From Bimastos eiseni (taxonomy: Eukaryota; Annelida; Clitellata; Crassiclitellata; Lumbricidae), in contig OY365819.1 in the NCBI GenBank assembly GCA_959347315.1, positions 22,276,589 through 22,340,588 on the forward strand: DNA of 64,000 nucleotides, written 5' to 3'. The translations under genes and the position numbers were made by a program. The notes under the pieces were generated by a model. It was given only the letters and a program-made list of their open reading frames with translations. It ran no database searches and was not told where the DNA came from. This document shows positions 37,401 through 51,300 of this stretch, piece after piece. Positions within the stretch are counted from its first letter, which is position 1; each line of letters starts with the position of its first letter.

Positions 37401-40400
37401 TTTTTATGAAATTTATGATGATTTTCTAGGTCTATTACGTCATTTTCCCATGCTTGCACCCCTACAGTAATGGTATTGCCTGCAAGCTTAACATCTCCTC
37501 TAGCCGTCTTGTGTATCCGAAATGGACTAGCTTATAATTTAAGCCAATCATAGCTTGAGTAAGAGGTCATGTGCAGAGAAATACCATTCTACGGAAAAAT
37601 GATCAAATAATCTCACGAACTTTGGACGCAATTTTCTCAAAAGAGATTGCGAGCATAGTACGATTTTAAATTGACATAACTTTTCTCAGGTATAAGATAT
37701 AAGTGAAACAGAAGCAGTTCTGGAAAACTAATAAGAAGCTCTATAATGTCACATCAAAAACCCATTTTTCAAATTTTTAACTATGTGACTGATTTCGTGC
37801 TGAGCCGTCACATATACATGTTACTGTGGACAAAAAAATGCATTTGCAACGGAACCAGCCATTTCAAAATTTGCTTTCACAAATGTCAATGTTTTGGAAC
37901 AATCTAATAATTATGTGGTCGGCCACGTGTAGTCACTGTTAACCTACAATTCCGAGTACAAGTAGGCCTACACCATTCAAACAGAACGTTAAGTTACTTG
38001 TCCAGATGTCTTAAAGTAGGCCTATTTACCTATTGTATACTGTAAGTAATTTATAGTGTGATATTCTCAGGCCGAAGCCAAGGGCTGAACCCGCAAAAGT
38101 TCAGACTGATCGGTAAAACTGTTTCTGGACAATTATTAAGATTAGTATTCTTCAGCACTAAAATTAGTGTTTTAAGCATGGTATTCCGTTTTGGCGTCTT
38201 AATAAATTGAATTGTTTCTAAAAAAAAGAGCATCGGTCTTGGTCTCGGACCATCCGGTCTTGGTCTTGGTCTTGGTCTCTGACCACCCGGTTTTGGTCTT
38301 GGTCTTGGACCTCTCGGTCTTGGCCTCAAGGTTTTGGTCTCGTGCCCACTGCCCAACACTGATTTCTGTTATAAATTCAGAAGAGAGAAACCAGGAATAC
38401 AAAATAAGCAGTAAATGGAATTCTGGAAATAGCCAGAAAGTGGATGGCTAAATAATAATAATAATAATAATAATAATGATAATCTTCGTTTAATTTCAAA
38501 TTGACAAACCACAGTGTGATTACAAGTTCAGTATGAGCAAGTGATGGCAAGTTATTACAGGAGTCGAATTTAACCGTCGACAGCCACCAGGGCGTCCATT
38601 ACGCTACGCATCTCATTTTTAACAAACGCCGCCATCTAGCAAAAGAAGAGAAGAAGTCAACCTTCGGGGGGGATATGTGTCTCGAACTCGGTTCCATCCA
38701 TTGTAAAAGTACATAACGTTTAGCGGTTGAGAACCACTGCAACTTAATAGTTTAATAGCTTCAATACCTTTTTTTTCAAAATCTGATACAAGGCATATTT
38801 ATTGAAAATAGCCCTTGCCCTTAAAACATCCAAATTTTAATACAAGAAATGTCGATTAGTTCAAGAAGTAGTGTCACTGAGGGTGGAATGCATTCAAGAG
38901 AAAAAGGAGATCAATGTGATGATCAGCCTATGATTGTAGGTTTATGCAACAACCCTGATGTGTCCAAATTGCCAGTTTAAGGGCCAATGAATGGGAAAGA
39001 AGGAGAGCTGCCTTTACACTTCATTTAGAAGATGTGTAGCCTACTTCTTAGCTGTTGAAATTGCATGTGATATCTAGTGTACTAGGCAGAGTGAATGTTG
39101 TCTGACACTACTTGTATATGTCTGTCACTTGTGTTAATGAATTGTTGTATTCTGGTTGGCTATAGGTAAGAGAATGGTTTGGAGAAGATGGACGACTCAT
39201 AACGCTCCCAGATCCAGTCAAAGAAATCTCCTCAAGACCTCCAATCATAGAAGAAATTGAACCAGCTTTAAAGGCCAAATACTATGAGGTAATGAACCAA
39301 ACAGGCAATTTCATTTCAATCGGATTTGTGTGACAAATTTTAGGATGTACAGAGGCATTGGTGACTTCACAAGGGCCATACCAAGGGAGGGGCCAGTGAG
39401 GCCATGGCCCAGGGCGCAGTTATGGAAAGGGCGCAAATTTCAGGATGGAATGACTTATCATTCCAAAAAATGCACTATTTTCAAAATGTGGGGTGCCAGA
39501 TTGATGCTAGGCACAGGGCACAACTATTGCTCGGTACGGCCTGACTTCACATGTGGTGTTTCACTGCTTTCCATTTCTCATTCCTTTTCTCCAGTTTCTA
39601 GTTTTACTGCATGTTATCTTACCAATGCTTCTCAAACACTTGATCTTGGTTTGTTGGCATGCCTGTTAATCCTGTGCCGATTAGTTGGCCTTGCTCAATC
39701 AAGCTAATTATTACAACAGTCAGTATAATCGGTATCAGCAAAATTATCGGTGCTGATGTGTGAGTGTGTGAAGATGCTTTTAGCAACTAATGGCAGTTCG
39801 CTCTCCAAGAGCGGTTTGTCTAAAATGTGTATGAATTGGGTGGTGAGATGATCATCTGCATTCAGCAGAAATGAAATTACCTGCTTGGTTTATTACCTCA
39901 TGGTACTTGGTACAGCATCGCTATACAATTAGACAGCAGGAGATAAGAGTGCAATGGCAAAGCACCTTGTCCACATCTTCAGTCATTGGAAGCTTGGAAT
40001 GTTGATGTTAAATGGAGGATGAAGGGGCAATGTTTCGGAAAGGTTGTGTTGGTGCAATGGGTGAAAAATTCCAGTGGGAATATTCAGCCAAGGATCGTTG
40101 GTATTGGAGTACAAAGTGAATCAGACACAGCTGTTGACACTTAGATCCTGGTCTCATGGATGAGTACAGTCGAACTACTCAAGGACAAATGTTGTATACT
40201 CCTTGATGCGTAAAGCTTGGTTTAGTTCAAATAATTTTTAATGATTAATTTTTTATGATTATTATTTGTCGTATAAAGATGTGCACAGAAACAAGAGGCA
40301 CGCTTTACAACATTGCTAGATTTAGCTGCTTGAGTTGAGATGTTCATTGCCAGACTATGTGCTCTTGAAGCCAGTTGTAGAAAAGGGGGTTTGTCTTTGT

Positions 40401-43400
40401 GAAGGTGGAGGATTTTGTGTTCCACATCAATGTGTCTCTTGTTCTCTCAGCAATCTGTGTAGAGAAGGGATTTTGCAGATATCAGGAAATACTTTAGATT
40501 CAATCTGATGTCAACTGATAGCACTAAAGTTGAGAGTAACAGGTATGCTTATGACACAGATTTTTACGGGCAATATGCTCCTCCTTCTCCTCTTTCCTCT
40601 TTCTATTTCTCCTCCTCCATATTCCTCTTTATTCCTCATTCTCCTCCTCATCCTCCACTTCCTCTTCCTCCTCCTACTTCCCTTTTTTCTCCTCCTTATC
40701 TTCTTTCTCCTCCTCCACCTCCTCCTCCTTCTCATCCTCTTCTTCTTCTACTTTCCTCCTTCACCTCCTCCTCCTCCTTGTTCTCCTTCTCCGTTTCCAC
40801 CTTCTTCCCCTTCCTCTTCCTTCTCCTTCTCTTCCTCCATCTTTTCTTTCTACTCCTCCAACTTCTCCTCCTTCTCTTCCAACTTCTTCTTCTCTTACTC
40901 CTCCTCCAACTTCTCCTCCTCCTCCTTCTCTTTCTCTTCCTGCAGTTTCTTCTCCTCCTCCAACTTCTCCTCATTCTCCTCTTCCTTCTCCTTCACGTCC
41001 TCCCGTCCTCCTCCTGCTATATATGTTTTCTTCGTCTGTAGGCTGAGCTGCCAGAGATGAATGCTTTGAGTGGTGGTGCTGGTGGTCATTACCAGCTGGA
41101 TGTTGATGTCAATACAGTCATCTTCTCACATCATCATCTCTTCAGCAGGGAGCACATACGAGCATCAGAGCTAAACCATCTCTACAAGGAATATGTTTCA
41201 CGCATGAAGAAACAGATTGTCGAATATCTGACTGGAAAGGTAGGTTGTCTACATACTCAATTCAGTTTCACAATATTATAGGCGATGAGTGCTTCCTGAC
41301 CATTTGTCATCTATCTCTCTCTCTCTCTCTCGTTCTCTCTCCTTTTTGCAGGTGTTTGAAGGCTGCTTAATTCCCACTAGTTTGCCTTGAAGTGACAGTC
41401 TATAAGCTTACAATTACAATTACTATCTCAGGACATAGCATGAGATGACATTTGTTTTATTTTGACTCTTTTGTAAATTGTTTTGACTGACTTGCAGCTG
41501 CGTGCGCTCAAATCCGCCCAGCATCATGTCGAGGACAACATCAGACGCATTAAGGTCTGTAAATCCTTCCAAGAAACAAACCTTCTCTGGTTCTATTTAC
41601 ATCACATCGCATAAAACTGATTCTTTAGATGCAGATTTCATGATGAATAGTTTGATAAGTAGCATCTAGTGTATAAACGAATGTTGACGAAATTAGTGAG
41701 AGGTGTTAGTGAGGAAGGTGCTAGATGTTGCTGTTCGTCTGCAGTCGTGGTTGCACTCCAAGATTCAGAAAAGGTGCATTGTCATAAAGGATTGTTGATT
41801 CTGGGAACCTCATTCTTCATTCTACGCCTACTGTCCAGTCATACGACTGCAGCTTCACTTTCACTCTGACTGTTATCCTTAGAACAAGAACTGTGATGGT
41901 AGAATGATACTAAACAGATACAAAGAGCAGAAGCGTGTGGGTTTGATATCCTCTAATCCCAAGTTAATTCAGCCTTCCATTCCCTAGGTGCAATAGGCAA
42001 TTGTAGGATGGATTTGCACCTTTTGTTGTCACGTATTCATAGTATTTCAGTCTGTCAGTTTGAATCAAATTAACGAATATATATTATATGCTCGATGTTT
42101 GTCCATCCAATGGTTAAAAATGAGTTTTGAATAGTAGCCATGGGTCACACATTGCCCCTCCTAAGATGAGTATAACAGATTTTCAAATGTAACTGTCAGT
42201 GCATTCATCCAACTCTTCTTGTGATGACAATATCTTGCACCATTCCACAGATATGCACTTTTGAGTATGGAAACATGGTGAAAGCATCAGCCCCAAGGAA
42301 ATTCACCATGAATAGTTGTCATACTTTAATGTGCAATTAATTAAAAAGCTGTCTAGTGTTACAGATGAAACTTTGTAGATCCTTTATACTGTATTAATGA
42401 ATGTTAGTAGTCAATAAGATTATTCTACACTTCTCCAATTGTTCATTAGACTTCAAGCTGCCTTGAGTAAGTAAGAAATATTACCTAGTTTTGGCATTCC
42501 AACTTTTGATGCCTTTTACCTAACATTTAATTATTTCATTTATTGTAACCAAATAGTAAAAATTGTTGAAATCTTGTGTCATGATTTGGAAGTTCAATAT
42601 CAGTACAGTACAAAAAATACGTTTTCTATAAAATGTCATGTGAAAATGGAAATATCTCTGTAATTAGCAATCCCCAAATGGTTGCTTTTCTCCTAGTGGT
42701 GATCTCCTTTCTCTCTGTGTTTTTTTCAAGATGCAGTCTCTCTTGCGATGACGAGTTCCATCGTCTGTCTTTCAGGATCTTCTCTTGGAACTCACATATT
42801 CACCACACACATGCTTCCACTTTTTTCCAACACAGGTGCCACGAGAAGGTGTTGCGGTGGGAAATTTATCAGCAGAGGCTCTTTGAGGTGCTTGCTGCGT
42901 CATTTCAGCCCCCATTCTGCACATACTGGGTTTTGATTAAACTGACTTTGTTTCAATGACTGATGTTCACTTCATGTGCAAATATTTGAAACTTCAATGT
43001 TGCCATTAATATAACAACATTCATTGCAACAGTGTGACAGATTTAATATAATCAGTTGGATTAATCTAATCAAATTAGATTTGTCTAATAAAATATCCAA
43101 AGTTCTTTAGGGCCACTGTAATGGTATCAAGCATTGTTCCTTCAAAGCACCAGCGATGACAATTCAATCAGAGAATCAATAAAACGAGATTAAGGGCAGC
43201 ATTAGAAGAATGTGCTTGCTGAGGCATATATGACATGACAAACATCATCCTAATGTCTGGCTTTTATCAGCACCCATAAACGAATGGGGAATGAGCTAGG
43301 AGTGGGAATGAGCTTTTAATGTCTTTTTTTATGAATTTTGCAATTACTACATTTAAGAATATGTTTCGTGTGTTGCTCAATAAAGCATTTTATCTCATCA

Positions 43401-44352
43401 ACTATTGATGATGAATATATTGTTGAATATATCTGAGATGGATGAATGTCCTTTGCTTAACAGACTGATTCATCTAAAGAGGCAGAAACTGCTGTCGTTT
43501 ACCAAGAACAGAGACTGAAGGAATACTCAGACGAAATCAGGTTCACTTGCCTTCCGCTCCTAACCTCATCTTATTGTCTGGTGTTGTTGGGCTGTGCGCA
43601 TAACTGTTTTCTCTCCATGTCTTATTGGCTTATTGCCAGTCTGTCCTTCTCCTTGATCTTCTTATTGTCATCATCAGTGATTTCAATGCGGGGTTTATAG
43701 AAGTTTTAAGGTGGTACACAAGCATATGTATTTAATGTGTGTGCCACTTGCTAGTAATGTTAGCAAAGAATTGTCAATATCAACATAACAGGAACGTGTT
43801 GTGATCTGAAATTGCCATCCATTCTTCCGATCCTCCTCTTATCGGAGTCTTTCTCAACGCCAATCACTTGTCATCAAAAGTTCTCCAACTGAGATTTATC
43901 CCACACTGTATTGCGTCTCTGGAATGATCTTCCCTCTGAAGTCCTCAGATTTTTTTCTTCCTTCATCATCATCTGCCATCATCATCTACATCAGATTCCT
44001 CTGTCTATCAGCCATCAAGCTTTCCATTCGAGTCTTGCCTGTCCGGCAGTGTCCGATTTGTCATGGGATCGAGGGGGTTGGACCCCCATGCTTCTATCCC
44101 TTGACCCCGCTGCTTATAAAGTCTGATCGACCCCCAAGGGGGTTGACTCGACCCCCTCACATTCATTGAGCGCACAGGCATTACTCTAAACAGATTTTTC
44201 CGGCCATGGACTGACAGGCTTCGAAATGATTTCAGTCGTGAAGAAATGATTTGAGCCGAGACGGAATGAATTCAGCCAAAACGGGCAATTAGCGGCCATG
44301 CTTGTATGTGTTGCATTTCACAAATTACCGGCTAAGCGCCTGGTATAAGGCC

Positions 44353-44386
<34 letters not shown>

Positions 44387-45281
44387 CTATGCACACATAG
44401 AAATGTATAAACATAAATAATTGACACTGAGTGCATGGAGCGACGCTCAATAACCGTATTCTCGCATTATATGCCAGACAAAACACACGTTCATCCAGAT
44501 TTTCAAATATTCCCCCACCCCACGCCAGCTTCTGAACTAGCCCAAGCCTCGATGAGGGAGTAAGTCGTTAAAGTGAAACTTAATACTACTCCACTTTGTG
44601 AGTCAGTAGGCAGCATCAAACAATCAATTAAATATTCCTGCGAACGCCCGTAGACCTATACAAAAATATAAAACAAAACGGGCATTTGAGTGATTCTGCC
44701 TTGCCGCAGCGTTGGATTTAACTGAAATGAAGTGAGTTAGCAGTCAGCAAACGATATCTTCTTTCTTCAAACGTCCCAATGCTAGAAGGTAACTTACTCA
44801 GTACATATATACTGTAACATAATTTACTTGTAAAAAACCGTTCAAACTTTTGAGTAAATTTAATTACGCATGTGTTATGAATAAATTTAAAATGCGACAT
44901 GGTGTTCTGTTGCTACAACACTAGGCCTACGCAAAGTTGTTCAGCAAAGACATGTAGATAGAAGGCGAATTCCCAAATTTTATTGCTCGTAAATAAGTTG
45001 ACGCCCCGCGCATGGGTTCCTAAAAGTGTGTAGATTATGATTACGACAAGTAGGACTAATAACACGTTTTGTTGACAATACAACATGCTAAGTTAACTGT
45101 ATTTTAATTGTAGACCACTATGTCAAGGCTTTTTATTTTGTCATATGCTAGTTTAAAATTATGTGAACATAGTAGGCCTAAACGCTTTTTTATTAAGGAT
45201 TAGGAAATGTAAAAAGTAAGTTTTACATAATGGTTTTGTAGTCTCCATGTGGTTGCTTGACATGATATTAACACGTTTTTA

Positions 45282-45316
<35 letters not shown>

Positions 45317-48300
45317 CATCATCATCATCATCATCATCATCATTATTATGTCACATATAGTGTTATTCATCATTGGCATTGCCAACGGATCTGTCATCAG
45401 GCCATCTGGGTCGCCGTTTGTCAGTGGATTGTAATCTTGACATAGTGCCCTGAAAAGCCACCGCATTGAAACGTTGGATCAATGCCGACAAGTTCTGGAA
45501 AAGGAAGTTTGTCTCTCGGGTGTCACCGGTAGTTGTAGAAAGTCAGCGTCCAGTCTCAGACAGAAAGGCGAGGCCCTCACTATTGAGGGGACCGAAGGTT
45601 TCTATAGCGATTGGAACAAAAGTGTATTTCTACTCTAGCTCAGAATATTTTGTGTTTTTCCTTGTGGCTGCTATCTGGGCTGCTTCTCCGGCTGTGGAAG
45701 CTGTCTCGGGGATATAAGAAGCGGCCACTGTGTCCACCACCGTCGCGTCCCAAAGTAAGGCCCGAGAGGTCTGAGATCGCGAGAAACGAGCGGGAGAGCG
45801 TATAGCCAGTCCGAGGCGTGCGGTGACTGCAAGGCCCTTAGTCTCGCTTGGTCGTAGGGATCCTGTAGCTTTTCTTCTAGTGCAGACAGAACCGCGTTTA
45901 ACAGCGGTCTGTCAAAGTGGGCTTGTTTATGGCCTGGCATCGTCGGGGCAGAGGGTTCGGTAAGTTGAAGTCAGGTAGACATCGCCGAGTCGCATGCCGA
46001 GTCTGATTTCACCGCTACTGATTCTAAGATGAGGGACTGGATCTGGAGAGTGCCCGCGGCTGAAGCCAAAAAGGCGGGAAGTGCCAGCGAGGACGCCCTC
46101 CTAATTCCCAGTCCTCCCATTTTGATCGGGAGAGTGGCCTGACCCCATCGGTCATCGAGAGTGTTGGAGATTCGCATGATCCCTCCTCGCAGCAGATTGT
46201 CGTAAGCCCATAGACGCGGGTGGTCGTGGCAAGGGTGCATCTCAATAAATGCATGAGTTTAGGCGAGCCGATCGAATGTCTAAGGGTCAGTAGAGCGTCT
46301 TGTCTAGCGATTAGTTGCAACCTGTCGAGGGCAATTCCATGGTTGGCCACACAAGTGTCGAGGGCTGAAAGCAGGGCATCCGTCGGGGAGAGCGGAGCCC
46401 CTAGGAGCACGGCCGATGATGCATTGACTCGGGCGAACTGTCCTAGGAAGCCTTGACTAACGTCGTTGATATGGGCGTAGGAAGATATGAGTTCGCATTT
46501 TTTGCGGTTGACAGCGAGGCCAAGTTGCCGACATTCCTCTTCGATCGAGTTAACATCTGCCTCCACCACCTTAGGGTCTCCGCCCAAGGTGAGTTCGTTG
46601 AGGTATCCAAAGGCCAATGGTGAAAGCAGGTGATTAAGGATCGGTTGTAGCGGTAAGCAGAAAAGTAGAGGTCCCAAGGGATCGCCCTGTTGCGAACCTT
46701 CTTGCGATTATATCATGAATCTCCCGAATTTCAGAGATGTTGCCTTAGCGTAGGCAAGATGGCAGTATGCGGATAAATCAGGAATGAGTTCGTCCACTGA
46801 TGCGAGCATGAAATCTTGGTGCAAGCTATTGAAAGCTATTGAAAGCTTCACCATTATTGAACTCGTGTCCATGCTGGTCAGGAATCGTCTAGCGGCATGG
46901 GTTGCCGCCTCGCAGCCTCCGGGAACGCCAACCCCCAGTTGTTTAGGGGTTAGGTACGGCGGGACACGTGGGACGGCGTATGCGTTGGCGCATTTAGATG
47001 CGAGTCGACGCCACGCGTATCCAATGGCTATTGACCTTAGACCACCACAGCTTTTACGGAGGGCAAAAAGAGTACCACCGAATAAGATAGGCGTACCTCT
47101 TGAGGGCAGATGCCGGCCAGTAGTAGATTGATAAGAGCAGTCGTCACTCTCAGCAGCCCAGGTCCCGCGTCTGGGTCTCCAATCAGTTCCGCCACGTGTT
47201 GGGGTCACAGCCCATCAGGGCCGCCCGTCGACCCCATCGGGAAAGAGCGCATCATTGTGCGAATCTCCATCTCTGTGGCCTGGAAGGGTGCGCTTGAGGT
47301 CGATCCAAGGATGGCTGGGCGGTCACGCGGCGGGGCAGGATGTTTTTGGCACAGAAGTTCCAGTGTCTCTTCGTTAATTGGCGCTGGGGTGTCGTCAGAA
47401 CAAAGTATGCGAGCTGCCGCACTAATGTTGCCATCCTCCAGTTTTGCGGCTATCGCCGCCACCAGCGCCTGTCTTCCATTCGAGCCCGTAGGCCTCTGTC
47501 CTTCGCGGGTGTCCGCGTCTGGTTGGAAGATAGTATCGGCCAAAGTCAGCCATCTGTCATAAAAATCTGCAATGCGCTTCTTGACAATGGACGTCAGCCG
47601 CCCCTCGAAGGAGTTTCCAAAGTTCCCGCACCAAAGGTGAGGAGGCACCGCCATCCTGCGAGGTTCGCAGGGTCCGCCAAAATGGACTCCATAATGTCGG
47701 TTAGAAGGCGGCCAGCTCCTGATCTAGCTCCCTTGAGAAAATGCCTGAGAAGACCTCTGAGCGGCAAGGGTGTCGCATTGACCTGACTTGACCTGTCCAA
47801 ATCAGTGGCGGCATCGGTCAACCGTTCTTCGTCAGTCGTGATTTGTTTGGGATTCGCATTTGTCGCGACAGTCACCGAGCCAAAAGGTGCCAAAGGGAAT
47901 CCTGAAGATAAGGGCGGCTTATTCCAACCCGGACATGGATTGGCTCAGGGCCCACGTTTGTGGACCATGCCGTCCTTGTTATGGAGTTGGCGAACTGAAT
48001 GACATACATTGCATGTCCTTGTGCCTTCTTCTGTTTAAGTTCAAATGACCCTATCAGGGTCGGTGAATCCGTTCTCTTAGTGATTGTGCGATGTGTTAAC
48101 TTGTGATTTTGATTCATTAGAGAATTTGGGAAACAGTGATATTGTTTTAATCTTCTGGTTTGATTTCTACAGATTCAGTTCAGTTTTTTTACAGTTGCGC
48201 CGCCATTTAAAAAAAAAGGTTGCATTGCCATTGATGATTGTGACGCAGTCGGTCTTTAAACATGGCACATGACCATCGGCGTAATTATTCAAAAGTGCGG

Positions 48301-51300
48301 CCAATGTTGGTGTTGAAAATAAAGTTTGAAAAACCAATATTGTTGTAGACTTAGCTGATCAGCTGCAGTTGAAAACATCCATCGGGTCACGAGACGTTAT
48401 TCCGTTGGAAGATATAATAATCCAACGCTGACGATAACGCGATCCATAGTATTTTTCATTTAAAAGTCGGACGTCTAAAATTTGCCACCTACAGCGGCAG
48501 CTGACGTACAACCTATGATTATTATTATTATTATTATTAGTAGTAGTAGTATTATTATCATTATTAAAATGTATTCATTTGTCATACTTGCATCATCTCA
48601 CTCTGCTAGTAATTACAGAATCTTGACTTGTTGTGGAAGTTCATTAATTACTTGACAAAAAATAAGGAAAGTTGGAAATGTTGGCTATTTCCATTATTTT
48701 TTCTGTGTTAATCAGACTAGCCAAGGGGTTTGAAACGCGAGGAGCAAATTGCGAATAAAAAAATTCATTACGGCTTAGGAAATTATTATTAGGTCTTTTT
48801 GTATAATTATATTTTCGATCCCTCTGTTTCTTTTTTAACAAATCGGACCCTGCTGTCCAGACTCATCTACAATAACTTACTTTTAGTTTCAATGTGCACT
48901 CTTGCCACGACAGCGCAATTTCAGTTATATTGCTGAGCAATTGTGTGCAAAGGACTTGCTCAGGGTTCCTACACAGTAACTCCTTGGACGAGGGTCGAAC
49001 CGGTACACTCCACAATTATAGACCGACCGCTCAAACCAATCGATCACTTTGCCACATCGGATGCTCTGCTCGGATTGTCTACCTGAACAACACCTGCCTT
49101 GGCAACTCTTCTACTTCCTCTCTTGATTTGTACACCCTGGAAAACGGAATTGAACCTCCTTTTAACCACGCTTTGGACAACCCTCTGACGCGGCACAGTG
49201 CTTATGAATAAGCTGGTGTCTGCACCAATATTTGAGGTGGCGCCTGGTTACGATTACGACTTTCTCCTTGTATGCCTTTGTTTTTCTATGTGGAATTGCT
49301 TCATGCCTTTCTTGTGTTCATCATACCTGTATATGACTGATGTCATTTGAAATGTTCGTTCCTCTTTCAAGGTTTTACAGCATCGCAATGCAATTAGCTC
49401 GACTAACAATAGTGTAACTAACTGAATGCTTTGCATACTTTCTGAAAACTGTTGAAAACAGATTGACCAGAAAGCAGCGAGACTTTGAGATGCTCTGTGA
49501 CAGAACACTTGTTAGGAACATCATAAGAACTTGGAAAGAAATTAAAGTTCTCCGTCAGAACCAGAACTGCACCAATACACCCATCAAACTTACGATTCAC
49601 AAGTAAGACTGTTTGTGTCTGTTCAATATTCATCCTGTGTTAGAGTTTAAAACGTACTGCATATCTTCTGCTGAGGACGAGTTTGTGAGGCAGAAGAATT
49701 CCTATAAAATCCATTAACCCTTTACAACGAGTTGCAGCTCATTGTTAAAGTGATGGCATTTCTTAAATCAATCAGTTCAAGAAGAAAGGAGAAAGAATGG
49801 AGTCATCTGAAAATACTTATACCAGTGTATATATACCAGATGGTATATACCAGATGGCGCATAGGTATGTATGACATTGTATGTATCTAGACTGGTGGTG
49901 TGCGATCTGCAGCTGCCCATTGCTGCTATTGGAGGGAGAATTGGTGACAGTGTAGGCCTACATATGATGTAATGGTAATGTATTAGCTGCTGTGTGTATA
50001 TCAATTCATAAATATTTGTATTCCATTGTTTGTAAACTGAGGTTAAAATGAATTCTTTAGTTATGTTTGTCTCTGTATTGGTGAATGTAGTTATACTCAC
50101 ACACAGATGCAAACAATGCACACAGGCACTCATACAGTGATGCCTGCATGTGCAGTGGATGCACTCTTTGAGAATACACCATCTGAGTATGCATGCTGAG
50201 TGTTTATTGTCTTCTTCATGATTGTATATAATAGCTAACTAGTTAAGTTTCCTACTAAATGCTAATGTATTTTTATACCTAACCGGCTGCAACTATCAAT
50301 CTATTGTAAGGGTGACCCTGATTACAGGATTTTTTTTCCTTTAAGGGTTTCTGTTAGTCCCTATTGGCTCCCAGCTAATTATCAACATTTTGTACTTGTG
50401 TTTGTTATTTGGAGACAATAAAAACACTTGGTTATGGTTATGGTTATGCCTGCAGATGGAGCTCAAACAAATAACATCCATAGAATTATATTTAAGCCAA
50501 TCACTGCATATATTACACAAGCAGAGCCAATGATCAAGGTGTAGGAAGAGTGAGTTACAATGTACTAATACAAAAGGACGACATTTCTAAAACGTCCTTT
50601 ACACCGTCCTTCACCGTCCTGTCCTGTCCGGCTGTCAGGATTTAATAGAATAATTCAATCGTTTTAATTAGATTTGTGAGCACTGCAATTTGTTGCTTCC
50701 CCTCATCGGATGGAGACAGATAATGCATCCTTGGATGACCAAATGGAATTGGTAGAGTTGAAGAACCTGCTCGGTCGATGCTGGAAAACAAAGAGAGTGA
50801 ATTTAGGTGCTGGCATGAACCGGTTTATTACCAAACCATTGAAACAGTGCCATGCATGGATAGATGCTCTTTAGGGCATAACGAGAAATCGCCTCGGACA
50901 TTCGCCTCATCTGAATATTGGACTATTCAGAAGTATTCGCCTCGGCAAGTATTGCACCTGCAAATAGCTAAAAATAACTTTTTTGATAAAATAATTTTTT
51001 TGGATAAAATAATATTTTTTCATCAAATAAATTTAGGACAAACTTATATACTTATAAGTTATTGATTAATTTAACAAGAACTTAACATTCCATTGAATTT
51101 TAAAATAATGATGTTGATTTATATATTTAATTTCTTTGGTCGCATTCCCCAGGTGGCAACCAAATCAGTAATTTTCCCGCTTGAATTGGCTGCACCCACC
51201 TTCCGGTAAACATTAGAGAAGAAAGACGTCGTTGATAACTTCATATTTAAAATTTTATAACAAGGTTTTAAATTTTTTCATAAATCAACTTATTAAATTA

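Noticed and set aside
40508..41060. Long Ser/Leu/Phe/Pro frames and antisense Arg/Glu frames
   Set aside because: Artefacts of the polypyrimidine tract upstream of exon 14.
41883..41940. Possible exon [19 protein letters not shown]
   Set aside because: Good acceptor but poor donor and a length that does not preserve frame between exons 15 and 16.
42836..42887. Exon-like stretch [17 protein letters not shown] with acceptor and donor
   Set aside because: 52 nt with entry phase 2; flanking exons 15 and 16 already join in phase 0, so including it breaks the frame unless another unseen exon precedes it.
48985..49070. Functional tRNA gene
   Set aside because: A- and B-box are present but no complete cloverleaf or acceptor stem could be paired; better explained as a SINE head.
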